Source of the DNA: Acidobacteriota bacterium
Lineage (GTDB): Bacteria; Acidobacteriota; Vicinamibacteria; Vicinamibacterales; 2-12-FULL-66-21
Direction of reading: 5' to 3'
DNA: 63,124 bases
Assembly: GCA_003222675.1 (NCBI GenBank)
Contig: QHWT01000096.1
Coordinates: 40,812-103,935, forward strand
Below are positions 8,627-17,721 of this stretch, in pieces. Position 1 is the first letter of the stretch. Every line of letters begins with the position of its first letter. The notes beneath the pieces were generated by a model that was not told the origin of the DNA, did no database searches, and worked only from the letters and a program-made list of their open reading frames with translations. The position numbers and the translations under genes were made by a program.

Positions 8627-9850
8627 CTATCTCTCCGCCCAGACGCGGCCGAGCTGCACCACTACCTCCGTCGCCTTCTCGAGGTCCTGCCGCGAGGTCC
8701 ACTCCAGGCGCGAATGGAAGTTGTGTTCTCCGGCGAACAGGTTCGGCGTGGGCAGTCCCATGAACGAGAGCCGCGATCCATCGGTGCCGCCGCGGATTGG
8801 CTTCTCAATCGGGACCAGCCCGATGCGGCGAATCGCCTCGCGCGCGCGGTCGACGACATCCGGACGGCCGTCGAGCACCTCGCGCATGTTCCGATACGAC
8901 TGCTGCACTTCCAGTTCGACCCGGGTGCCGGTCTCGGCTGCCACCTCGCTCGCCAGACGTTCGACGAGCGCCTCTTTGTCTGCGAGTCCGTCGGTCTTGA
9001 AGTCGCGAATCAGCACGCGGACGCTGGTGCGGTCCACGGACGCAGCAATTTGATACGGGTGTATGTAACCCGCGTAACCATCGGTGGTTTCGGGCGAGAG
9101 ACGATCGGCGGGAAAGCGATCGATGAAGCGCGCCGCGGCCTTGATGGCGTTGACCATGCGCCCCTTCGCATACCCCGGGTGCGTGTTGAAACCGACGAAG
9201 GTGACGCGCATCGCGTCCGCCGAAAAGCTCTCGTACTCGAGTTCGCCGCAGTTGCCGCCGTCGAGCGTATAGGCGCACATGGCGCCGAAGCGCGCCACGT
9301 CGAACCGATCCGCTCCGCGGCCGATCTCCTCGTCGGGCGTGAAGCAGATGCGAATTGCGCCGTGCGGGATCTCCGGGTGCGCGACCCAGAGTTCCGCCGC
9401 CGCCATGATCGCGGCGACGCCCGCCTTGTCGTCGGCGCCGAGGAGCGTGGCGCCAGAAGCGGTGACGATGTCGTGCCCAATCTGCGCGGCAAGTTCGGGC
9501 TGTTCTGAGGCGCGCAGCACGGCCGTCACATCGTCGGGCAGCACGATATCGCGGCCGTCCCAGGCCCGATGCACGAGCGGCTCGACACGTTCGCCGCTCA
9601 TCTCCGGCGATGTGTCGACGTGCGCCACCAAGCCAATGACCGGCACATCACGATCGATCGTCGCTGGAACCGTCGCCATCACGTATCCGTTCTCGTCCAT
9701 CGCCGCGTCTGTGACGCCGATTGCGCGAAGTTCCGAGACGAGCAGCTCGAGCAGGCGCAGCTGGCCCGGAGTGCTCGGACACGATCGGGCGCTCTCGTCG
9801 GAGCGCGTATCAATCTGGACGTAACGCAGGAAGCGATCGAGAACGGACAT
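8627..9850 (-). CDS. pepT: peptidase T (tripeptide aminopeptidase, M20 family)
   Basis: The 407-residue protein is a full-length cytoplasmic M20B aminopeptidase that removes the N-terminal residue of tripeptides. Zinc-ligand regions are visible: H77 and D79 (VAHVDTS), D140 (LGADDKAG), E174-E175 (TPDEEIGRG), a histidine/aspartate block near 196 (YTLDGGNCGELEYE) and a C-terminal H (AGEHNFHSRLEW). The lid-domain segment FVGFNTHPGYAKGRMVNA is also characteristic. It is flanked on both sides by palindromic repeats and has no operon partner. Confidence 0.95.
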   Translation of the reverse strand: MSVLDRFLRYVQIDTRSDESARSCPSTPGQLRLLELLVSELRAIGVTDAAMDENGYVMATVPATIDRDVPVIGLVAHVDTSPEMSGERVEPLVHRAWDGRDIVLPDDVTAVLRASEQPELAAQIGHDIVTASGATLLGADDKAGVAAIMAAAELWVAHPEIPHGAIRICFTPDEEIGRGADRFDVARFGAMCAYTLDGGNCGELEYESFSADAMRVTFVGFNTHPGYAKGRMVNAIKAAARFIDRFPADRLSPETTDGYAGYIHPYQIAASVDRTSVRVLIRDFKTDGLADKEALVERLASEVAAETGTRVELEVQQSYRNMREVLDGRPDVVDRAREAIRRIGLVPIEKPIRGGTDGSRLSFMGLPTPNLFAGEHNFHSRLEWTSRQDLEKATEVVVQLGRVWAER

Positions 9851-9860
9851 GGCGCGTCGT

Positions 9861-9917
9861 TGTAGGCCGGGTCTTCAGACCCGGCGGACAGTGGCGGACC
9901 TGAAGGTCCGCCCTACA
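9861..9917. repeat. complete composite palindrome element bracketed by TGTAGG/CCTACA
   Basis: This is the clearest copy of the first repeat subfamily. A hairpin with stem GCCGGGTCT/AGACCCGGC is followed by a short spacer and a hairpin with stem GGCGGACCT/AGGTCCGCC, and the whole is bracketed by TGTAGG at 9861 and CCTACA at 9912-9917. The left and right stems are unrelated in sequence but equal in length. Confidence 0.9.
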
Positions 9918-9919
9918 AA

Positions 9920-10858
9920 TCACGGAACACGGTTCTCATCGCACATCATCGCGAGTCGCTGCGATGACGACTCGTGGACCAGGTGGTAGTCGCTGCGCCG
10001 AATCGCTTCCAGCGGATCGGCGCACTGCCGGAGCTCGCGTTCGAACGCGTTGAGGCACATCGCCAGGTAGCGGACGATCGTTTCGAGGCCGCGACCTTGA
10101 TATGCAATCCACGACGCAAAAAGCCGCGCCGCGAGCCACCGCTGGACGGCGGCGTCGTGAACGGTGACCTCCGTCGAAGGCGGCTCGGACGCGTCTCGGA
10201 ACGCGCGCTCGACGATGTCAATGAGCATGTCGCGCCCGGGTTTCCACGACGCGATGACGGCGGTAACGTCGGTGAGCGCCGCGAGCGACCGGCGCGCGGT
10301 GCGAGCGGGTCGCGTCAGCAAGTCAATCGCCAGCGTCTCCCACCGCGCATAGCTGTCGAGATCCGTCAGCACGCCGTCGCGAAGCAGCGGCGGCCAGGTA
10401 TCCTGCGCGTCGAGGCCGTCGAGCACGCCGTCCTGCGCCAGCGCCGCCGGCGCATCAACGATCGTGACGGGCCCCGTCTGTTCGAACAAGAGGGTCGCGG
10501 CCGTCGGACAAAAATGAGAGAGCGAGATGAATGTGCCGCGCGGATCGTGCAGCACCACTCGCGGGAACATCCGACACGTCAGCGGCAGCGCATCGTGACC
10601 TCCCGCCGCATGAATCGCGCACAGGTGCGTCTCATCGTCGAAGAAGCTGCACGAGCCGTTGGCTTCGCGCGCGGCCAGCGCCGGGCCTTCGCCGACCGGT
10701 TCGAGCAGCACGCCTCCTCCACCAAGGTGCAGCGCGCGCACCGCGGTCACTTCGCCCGCATCGAACGGGATGTCCCACCCGGATCGGCAGCACACGCCGG
10801 AGTGGCGGCATTGATAATCCGCATGGATGCTCAGGCACTTCGGGCGGGCCTCGGTCAT
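9920..10858 (-). CDS. YkgJ-family cysteine-cluster protein
   Basis: The 312-residue protein begins with a CxxxxxCCxxGW cluster (C8, C17, C23, C24) and continues with CSFF...CAIH near 70-85 and a CRMFPR block near 95. This pattern belongs to the zinc- or iron-chelating YkgJ/FliB-like family. The remaining two thirds are helical and of unknown role. No partner gene is adjacent. It is transcribed divergently from the HTH protein at 11028 across a 169 bp gap, in which a TTGACA at 10937 is the only promoter-like hexamer I can see. Confidence 0.82.
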   Translation of the reverse strand: MTEARPKCLSIHADYQCRHSGVCCRSGWDIPFDAGEVTAVRALHLGGGGVLLEPVGEGPALAAREANGSCSFFDDETHLCAIHAAGGHDALPLTCRMFPRVVLHDPRGTFISLSHFCPTAATLLFEQTGPVTIVDAPAALAQDGVLDGLDAQDTWPPLLRDGVLTDLDSYARWETLAIDLLTRPARTARRSLAALTDVTAVIASWKPGRDMLIDIVERAFRDASEPPSTEVTVHDAAVQRWLAARLFASWIAYQGRGLETIVRYLAMCLNAFERELRQCADPLEAIRRSDYHLVHESSSQRLAMMCDENRVP

Positions 10859-11027
10859 CGATCGATCTTAGCCGCGACCGAGATTGTTCTGCCAAAGTCG
10901 GACAAACGTCTCGATTCAGTTACCCTGATTACAAAATTGACAGGCGTGAGTCTGCCGACCAGGGCAATTCCGGGAATTTCCGTGAGGGCACGACCGGCGC
11001 GGGAATTGCTCCAAACAGGGCTTCGCC

Positions 11028-11660
11028 ATGTCAGACAGGGAAACATTCGGTCCCCGCCTCCGCAGCGAGCGCGAACGCCGCGGCATCACGCTCGAAACCA
11101 TTGCGATTGTCACCAACGTCAGCGTGGAGCTCTGGCACGGCCTCGAGCGCAATGATTTCTCACGTTGGCCATCGGGAATCTTCGCGCGTGCGTTCATGCG
11201 CGATTATGCGAAGGCCGTAGGTCTCGATGCCGACGAGACCGTCGACGAGTTCTGCCGCCTGTTTCCTGTCGGCGATCGCCGCGCAAGCCGTGTCATTCGC
11301 GCGCAGGCGGAGCTGATTGGCCACGACCCCGCGTATCGTGACGAGATCTCGCTGCCCGGCGGGGTCGATCGGCGGTCTTCCGTGCGTGAGGCGCAGGAAC
11401 AGGCACGGGTGCGCCGCATGCGCCTCGCGCCGCGGGCGCTAGCGGCCGGTCTCGACGTGCTCGCGGTCACCGCCGCAGCATCCGTCGGGACGCTCGCCTT
11501 CCCGGTGCCGTTCTGGACGACCCTCGGCGTGACCGCCTTCATCTATTACGGCGCATCGACCATCGCAACCGGCAACACGCCCGGCATGCGGCTGACGGAG
11601 GCCATCCGCCAGCGCGTCCCCGCGCTCTTCACTGTCCAGGATCGCCGCGCGCACGCGTAA
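11028..11660 (+). CDS. HTH protein (RodZ-like HTH) with an RDD-like membrane tail
   Basis: Residues 8-75 form a RodZ/HTH_25-like helix-turn-helix (FGPRLRSERERRGITLETIA...ELWHGLERNDFSRWPSGIFARAF). A charged linker follows, then residues 135-205 with two hydrophobic segments and PRALAAGLDVLAV...GNTPGMRL, which resemble the RDD membrane domain. A membrane-tethered DNA-binding protein is the simplest reading. A paralogue with the same order of parts lies at 21196. The start has no strong ribosome-binding site. Confidence 0.75.
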   Translation: MSDRETFGPRLRSERERRGITLETIAIVTNVSVELWHGLERNDFSRWPSGIFARAFMRDYAKAVGLDADETVDEFCRLFPVGDRRASRVIRAQAELIGHDPAYRDEISLPGGVDRRSSVREAQEQARVRRMRLAPRALAAGLDVLAVTAAASVGTLAFPVPFWTTLGVTAFIYYGASTIATGNTPGMRLTEAIRQRVPALFTVQDRRAHA

Positions 11661-11662
11661 GC

Positions 11663-11741
11663 GTCAGCCATCAGCTATCAGCTGCGAGCTTCGGGCTGGC
11701 GGCTGGCAGCTGTCGCTGGCGGCTGGCGGCTGGCGGCCGGT
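11663..11741. repeat. degenerate tandem array, unit GGCGGCTGGC-like
   Basis: About 75 bp of imperfect repeats lie directly after the stop codon at 11660, starting CAGCCATCAGCTATCAGCTG and turning into CTGGCGGCTGGC units. This is one arm only; no inverted partner is nearby. It is the leader of the alpha-2-macroglobulin gene. Confidence 0.7.
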
Positions 11742-11775
11742 GTCTAACCTCCTGAGCATCATCGCCGAGACTCCC

Positions 11776-14700
11776 ATGAGACACCGCCTTGTGTTTGCTG
11801 CAGCTGTCTTCCTTTTCTCAGTCTCCATTGCCGCTGCGCAGCCGCCCGGACCCACGTCGTCGCCCCTGCGCGTCGTCAGCGCCGGGCCGCAGGGGGAAGT
11901 GCCCTCGATCGAAGAAGCCAACGAGATCCGCGTCGTCTTCTCCGAGGCGATGGTGACGCTCGGGCGGATCCCCGACCGGCTGCGCCCGCCCTTTTTCAAA
12001 ATCAGTCCCGGGGTCAACGGCACGTTCCGCTGGTCTGGCACGACCATCCTGATCTTTACGCCCGCGAAGCGACTGCCGCTCGCGACGAAGTACGACATGA
12101 CGGTCGACGCGACCGTCGCGGCCGTCAGCGGCCGACGGCTCGCGCAGCCTTACACCTTCACGTTCACGACTCCGACCGTGCGTCTGCTGCAGACGAACTG
12201 GTATCGGCCGGGTCGTCGCTACGACGCGCTGCCGATCATCGCGCTGAGATTCAATCAACCGGTTCGTGCGGAAGATGTCGCGCCGCACGTGGCCGCGCAC
12301 TTTCAGGAGCATCCGTTCAGTGCGCCATCGATATCGACGGACGCGCTGCAGCGTATGCGTGCCGTCGATCCGGCATCCGCCGCCGCCTTTGCCGCGAAAG
12401 CCCGCAGCGCGACGAATGCGGCATCCGCGACTGGCCGCGTTGCGCTGACGCTGGCGAAGACGTGGGACAAGAAGGCTTTTCCGCCCTCGCCCGATCTCCT
12501 CGTACTGCAGGCGGACGACCAGGTGCCGCCGGAGAGCTGGGTGAAGCTGGAGCTAGATGGGCGGCTTCCATCCATGGCGGGCGATGCCGTTTCTCAAAAG
12601 CCGCAGGACTACACCATCCAGGTTGAATCCACGTTCTTCGTAAACGGCTTCTCCTGCAAGACGGCGTGCGATCCGAACAGGAACAACGGAATCGAGTTCC
12701 GCGTCCCGGTGAAGGCGGACGCATTTGCCGCGGCGCTCCGTGCATGGGACGTCACGAATCCCGCAAGCGAGCGTTCGCTGACGAAAGCGACGCCAAAAAG
12801 ACGGGCGACCTGGCAGCTCGACGAAGGCACCGCCCTCACGCTTGAAGATGCTGGGTTCAGCGCACAACCTCCAGCGTCAATGTGGGCGGCGGTGCTTCCC
12901 TCCGATCTGAAGTCAGCCGACGGTCAGACGCTCGGCTACACGTGGGCCGGCACGGTCGAGAACTGGCATCAGCCCGCGTTCACGAGCTTCGGTGACGGGC
13001 ACGGCGTGTGGGAGACCGGCGGCGGCACGTCGCTGCCGTTCTACGCTCGGAATTTCCAGAACGTGAAGCAATGGGCCGCGGCGATCGATCCGCCGCAGCT
13101 GATGCCGACGCTACGCGATCTCCAGGAGAGCCACTTCTCGATTGCGCCACCGGCGTCATCGGTTGACCGGCGCCTGGGCGGCGCGCCCGATCGCGTGCTG
13201 TCACACGGTCTCGATCTCTCGAAAGCGCTCGAGCCGTCGGGCACGGGTCTCGTGTGGGCTGCCGTGGAAGAGGGGCAGCCGATTGCGCACGCGCGCACGT
13301 CGCGCGAGGACGAAAGCGCGGAGCCGCGCACGAAAGCAACGCTCGTGCAGGTCACGAATCTCGGCATCAGCGTCAAAGACAGCCCGCAGAACACATTGAT
13401 TTTCGTCACGCGTCTCGACACTGCCGCTCCGGTTGCCGGCGCGCGCGTGTCGATCCTGACGCCTGATGGATCGACCGCGTGGGCGGGCACGACTGGTGCG
13501 GACGGCATCGCGATGGCGCCCGGGACACGGCTGCGCGATCCACGCCGGTGGTGGCAGTTCGCGTTTCTCGTGATGGCGGAAAAGGACGGCGATGTCGCAT
13601 ATGTCGATCTCGACGAAGCCGGCGCGCTGCTTCGCGGCACGGTGTTCACCGATCGCGGCGTCTACCGGCTCGGCGAAGAGGTGCACCTCAAAGCAATCTT
13701 CCGGCACAACACCCCGGCAGCTGTGAAGTTGCTCGAGGTCAACACGGCCGTCGTGATCACGGTCAAAGACAGCCGGAACAAGATCGTGGACCAGCGGACT
13801 GTGAAGGTGAACGCATGGAGCAGCGCCGAATGGACGTTCTCGCTGCCAGCCCAGGGCGCGCTCGGCGACTATTCGGTGCGCGCGCTGCTCGAGCGCGATG
13901 TTGCGATGGACAAGCCCACGACGATCGAGCACGAACCGGGTGACGAGGACATCGAGGAAGAGGACGGCCCGGGTTGGAAGAAGAGCGTCCATGGATCGTT
14001 CCTGGTCGCGGCATATCGGCGTCCCGACTTCCGTGTCGACGTGACGCTGACGGGGCAGACGCGCATCGCCGGCGACGCGCTCAATGGCGTCGTGACCGCG
14101 CGTTACCTGTTCGGCGCGCCGATGACGAAACGTCCGACACGGTGGACGTTCACGCGCGCGCCCGTGTTCAACGCGCCTCAAAGCGTCACGACGAAATTCC
14201 CGGTCGATCGCTGGACCTTCGTCGGCTGGCAGGACAGCGTCCAGCCACGACGGCCTGACGTCTCCGCCGACCAGGGACAACTCGCGGCGAATGGCCAGCT
14301 GCCGCTGTCGCTCAAGACCGACGCAAAGGCCGGGATTCCGTACTCGTACACGCTCGAGGGGGACGTCGAGGACGTGTCGCGGCAGCACATTGCCAACCGC
14401 GCGAGCCTGCTGGTGCATCCCGCGCCCTGGTACATCGGCGTCAAGCGCCTGCCGTATTTCATTGACGAGAAGACGGGCCTCTCGACTGAGCTTATCGCCG
14501 TTGGCCTCGATGGCGCCGCCGTGCCGGATATTCCGATCGACATCACGCTGACCCAGATGCAATGGCAGAGCGTGCGGCGCGCGGAAGGCAACGGCTTTTA
14601 CACATGGGAGACCGAGCGCAAGGAGGTTCCGGCGGGCACCTGGCACGTGACGAGCGCGGCGGAACCAGTCGCGCTCAACGTGCCGCTCGCCAATGGCGGG

Positions 14701-17700
14701 TTCTACATCCTCGAGGCGCGCGCGAACGGTGACGATGGCCGTTACACGACCACGCGGACGTCGTTCTATGCGCTGGGCGCCGGGTACACCGCATGGCAGC
14801 GCTACGATCACAACCGCATCGATCTCGTCGCGGAGCGCAGCACGTATCGGCCGGGCGAAACGGCGCGCATCATGATCCAATCGCCGTGGGAGCAGGCGAC
14901 CGCGCTTGTGACGACCGAGCGCGAGGGCATCCGCACGCATCGCACCTTTCCGCTGACGTCGACCGAGCAGTCCATCGATGTGCCGGTTGCTGAAGACGAT
15001 ATTCCGAATTTCTACGTCTCCGTCCTGCTCGTGAAAGGGCGCAGCAGCGGTCAGCCATCGGCTGGAGATGACCGCGCGCAGCGGCCTGCCCGCCGCAGCT
15101 CGCGAGAAGTCAACGAGCGAAGGCGGGAGGTGGGAAATGTGAAAGGGGCCCCACCGAGCGAAGTAAGCGAAGACGATCCGAGCGATCCGGGTAAACCTTC
15201 GTTCAGGCTTGGCTACGTGCAGCTGAAGGTCGAGGACGCGTCGAAACGACTGAGCGTCGCGGTCGCCGCTAACAAAGAGGAGTACCGGCCCGCGACCACG
15301 GCAAAGATCAGCGTCGACGTCAAGGATCGCCAGGGTAAGGGCACGGCAAGCGAGGTGACGCTGTGGGCGGTTGATTACGGCGTGTTGTCGCTGACGGCCT
15401 ATCACACGCCGGACGTTCTCGGATCTGTGTATATCGACAAGGCGCTCCAGGTCCTCAACGAAGACAATCGCCAGCGCATCGTGTCGCGCCGCGTTCTCAC
15501 GCCGAAGGGGGAGACGGATGGCGGCGGAGGTGGACAGGACACTGGCGCGGGAACGATCCGGCGCGACTTCCGGGTGCTCGCTTTCTGGCTCGGGTCCACT
15601 ACGACGGATGCAGGGGGCCACGCGTCGGCGGACGTGAAGCTGCCGGAGTCGCTGACGACCTATCGAATCATGGCGGTCGCTGCCGACCGCGCGTCGCGTT
15701 TCGGCTCGGCGGATGCGGAGATCCGCATCAACAAGCCGGTCACGCTCAAGGCGGCGTTCCCGCGCTTCCTCGCGGTCGGTGACAAGGCAACCTTTGGCGC
15801 GGTCGTGACGAATCAGCTCACGCGCGGCGGCACGGCCACGGTCACGATTGCGAGTCTCGATCCTGACGTCATGCAGTTTTCAGATGGCGCGCCCCGGACG
15901 ATCGATGTTGCGGCGGGCGGATCGACGGAAGTGCGGTTCGATGCGGCCGGCCGGCGGATCGGGACAGCGCGTGTGCGGGTGACCGTGTCGCTCGAGAACG
16001 AGACCGACGCGTTCGAAGACGTCATTCCTGTCGAAGTTCTGGTCTCGCCTGAAACGGTGTCCGCGATTGGTGAGGCGACCGAGACCAAGCCGTCTATCCC
16101 CGAGCGTCTTGCGCTCCCGAACGAGGTCGTGCCGGGCTTCGGCGGTCTCCACATCGAGATGGCATCGACGGCGATGGTCGGTCTCAGCGAAGGCGCGCGA
16201 TATCTCGTCGAGTACCCGTACGGGTGCGCGGAGCAGCGCGGCTCGCGCGCGCTCGCGCTGCTCCTCGCGGCGGATCTCGGCGAGGCGTTCAAGCTTGCAG
16301 GAATCGACGCCGCCGGCTTGCGTCCGACCGTCCAGGCCGCTCTGCGCGATCTGGAACGGTACCAGTGCGCGAGCGGGGGATTCGCGTACTGGCCGGGCCA
16401 GTGTCGCAGCGTGTCACCGTACCTGACTGCGTATCTGCTGCACGTTTTCAAGGTTGCATCCGATCTGAAATACGACGTTGATGCCGGCATGCGGCAGCGC
16501 GCATACACCTACCTGCAGACCCAGCTGGCACAGGCGCCGCCGCAGAACGAGAGCTGGTGGGCGTCGTACACGGCGTGGCAGGCGTTCGCCGTGAAGGTTC
16601 TCACTGAAGGCGGACGAAATCAGGACTCGAACCTGACACGTCTCTATGGCTATCGCGAGCGGATGCCGGTGTTCGCGCTTGCGTATCTTCACGATGCGCT
16701 GCTCGCGAAAGGGGAGCGCACCGGCCCGCGCGTGACGGATCTTCAGCGCCGCATGTCGAATGCGATCCTGCCCGAGGCGGCGACGGCGCACGTCGAAGAG
16801 CTGAGCGATCCATACCTGCTCTGGTTCTGGAACTCGAACGTGCGTTCGACCGCCATCGTCCTCAACTCGCTCGTGAGAGCCAATCAGACTGACACGCCAT
16901 TTGGGCCGCTCGTGCGCTGGATGATGCAGGCGCGCGAGAAGGGACGGTGGGGCAATACGCAGGAGAATGCGATGGCGCTCGAGGCGCTCGTCAGCTACTA
17001 CCGGCGATTCGAGTCCACGGTCCCGGACTTCACCGCGACGGTGAGGCTCGGAGACACCGTTCTTGCGAACGAGCGATTCAGCGGGCGCTCGACGATCGCG
17101 AAGACGGCAGACGTTCCGATCGCGAAGCTGCTCGCCGCCGGGCAACCTGTCGAGCAGCCGCTCACCTTCAGCAGGAACGGCTCGGGATCCCTGTTCTACA
17201 GCGCGCGCTTGCGGTACGCCGAGGATCGCCTGTTCCAACAGGGGCTCGACCGGGGCATTCGGATCGAGCGCACATATGCACCGTATGTCGAGACGGGCAT
17301 GCGTCCGCCAGCCACGACGTACAAGGCGGGTGACCTGGTGCGGGTGACGCTGACGCTGCAGCTGACCAAGGAACGGCGTTTCGTGGCCCTCACGGATCCG
17401 CTTCCTGCGGGCTTCGAACCGGTGGAATCCTGGTTCGCCACATCGGCCGCGGGATTGTCGAACGCGCAGGACGAACAGCCCGAGGTCAACGAAGACTGGT
17501 TCGCGTGGTGGCAGCGCGGCGGCTTCGATCACGTCGAGCGGCACGACGATCGCGTGGAGCTGTTCGCCACGCGTCTCAGCGAAGGCCGCCATGAGTTCTC
17601 GTACATCGTCCGGGCTACGACTGCCGGCACGTTCAGGACGGCGCCGGCACACGCGGAGGAAATGTACGAGCCGGAGGTGTTCGGCCGGACGGCGACGACA

Positions 17701-17721
17701 ATGGTCGATGTAAAGCGATGA
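11776..17721 (+). CDS. bacterial alpha-2-macroglobulin with thioester motif
   Basis: The 1981-residue exported protein has a signal peptide (MRHRLVFAAAVFLFSVSIAAAQ), many macroglobulin-like beta domains, a bait region and the thioester motif YGCAEQ (C1484-Q1487) in the alpha-helical domain. Bacterial homologues trap proteases in the periplasm by covalent coupling. ATG 11776 is chosen because it gives an intact signal peptide; the in-frame GTG at 11740 would add 12 residues in front. The gene overlaps pbpC by ATGA, the classical pairing with PBP1C (as with yfhM-pbpC in E. coli). Odd: a hydrophilic 50-residue insert at about 15045-15190. Confidence 0.93.
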   Translation: MRHRLVFAAAVFLFSVSIAAAQPPGPTSSPLRVVSAGPQGEVPSIEEANEIRVVFSEAMVTLGRIPDRLRPPFFKISPGVNGTFRWSGTTILIFTPAKRLPLATKYDMTVDATVAAVSGRRLAQPYTFTFTTPTVRLLQTNWYRPGRRYDALPIIALRFNQPVRAEDVAPHVAAHFQEHPFSAPSISTDALQRMRAVDPASAAAFAAKARSATNAASATGRVALTLAKTWDKKAFPPSPDLLVLQADDQVPPESWVKLELDGRLPSMAGDAVSQKPQDYTIQVESTFFVNGFSCKTACDPNRNNGIEFRVPVKADAFAAALRAWDVTNPASERSLTKATPKRRATWQLDEGTALTLEDAGFSAQPPASMWAAVLPSDLKSADGQTLGYTWAGTVENWHQPAFTSFGDGHGVWETGGGTSLPFYARNFQNVKQWAAAIDPPQLMPTLRDLQESHFSIAPPASSVDRRLGGAPDRVLSHGLDLSKALEPSGTGLVWAAVEEGQPIAHARTSREDESAEPRTKATLVQVTNLGISVKDSPQNTLIFVTRLDTAAPVAGARVSILTPDGSTAWAGTTGADGIAMAPGTRLRDPRRWWQFAFLVMAEKDGDVAYVDLDEAGALLRGTVFTDRGVYRLGEEVHLKAIFRHNTPAAVKLLEVNTAVVITVKDSRNKIVDQRTVKVNAWSSAEWTFSLPAQGALGDYSVRALLERDVAMDKPTTIEHEPGDEDIEEEDGPGWKKSVHGSFLVAAYRRPDFRVDVTLTGQTRIAGDALNGVVTARYLFGAPMTKRPTRWTFTRAPVFNAPQSVTTKFPVDRWTFVGWQDSVQPRRPDVSADQGQLAANGQLPLSLKTDAKAGIPYSYTLEGDVEDVSRQHIANRASLLVHPAPWYIGVKRLPYFIDEKTGLSTELIAVGLDGAAVPDIPIDITLTQMQWQSVRRAEGNGFYTWETERKEVPAGTWHVTSAAEPVALNVPLANGGFYILEARANGDDGRYTTTRTSFYALGAGYTAWQRYDHNRIDLVAERSTYRPGETARIMIQSPWEQATALVTTEREGIRTHRTFPLTSTEQSIDVPVAEDDIPNFYVSVLLVKGRSSGQPSAGDDRAQRPARRSSREVNERRREVGNVKGAPPSEVSEDDPSDPGKPSFRLGYVQLKVEDASKRLSVAVAANKEEYRPATTAKISVDVKDRQGKGTASEVTLWAVDYGVLSLTAYHTPDVLGSVYIDKALQVLNEDNRQRIVSRRVLTPKGETDGGGGGQDTGAGTIRRDFRVLAFWLGSTTTDAGGHASADVKLPESLTTYRIMAVAADRASRFGSADAEIRINKPVTLKAAFPRFLAVGDKATFGAVVTNQLTRGGTATVTIASLDPDVMQFSDGAPRTIDVAAGGSTEVRFDAAGRRIGTARVRVTVSLENETDAFEDVIPVEVLVSPETVSAIGEATETKPSIPERLALPNEVVPGFGGLHIEMASTAMVGLSEGARYLVEYPYGCAEQRGSRALALLLAADLGEAFKLAGIDAAGLRPTVQAALRDLERYQCASGGFAYWPGQCRSVSPYLTAYLLHVFKVASDLKYDVDAGMRQRAYTYLQTQLAQAPPQNESWWASYTAWQAFAVKVLTEGGRNQDSNLTRLYGYRERMPVFALAYLHDALLAKGERTGPRVTDLQRRMSNAILPEAATAHVEELSDPYLLWFWNSNVRSTAIVLNSLVRANQTDTPFGPLVRWMMQAREKGRWGNTQENAMALEALVSYYRRFESTVPDFTATVRLGDTVLANERFSGRSTIAKTADVPIAKLLAAGQPVEQPLTFSRNGSGSLFYSARLRYAEDRLFQQGLDRGIRIERTYAPYVETGMRPPATTYKAGDLVRVTLTLQLTKERRFVALTDPLPAGFEPVESWFATSAAGLSNAQDEQPEVNEDWFAWWQRGGFDHVERHDDRVELFATRLSEGRHEFSYIVRATTAGTFRTAPAHAEEMYEPEVFGRTATTMVDVKR

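Noticed and set aside
10937-10970. Promoter for the HTH gene at 11028 from TTGACA at 10937
   Set aside because: No acceptable -10 hexamer lies 16-18 bp downstream, so it was not listed as a feature.
13201-15621. 806-codon open frame antisense to the alpha-2-macroglobulin gene
   Set aside because: GC-rich genes often leave long open antisense frames; this one has no recognisable motif, and the sense frame is clearly coding.
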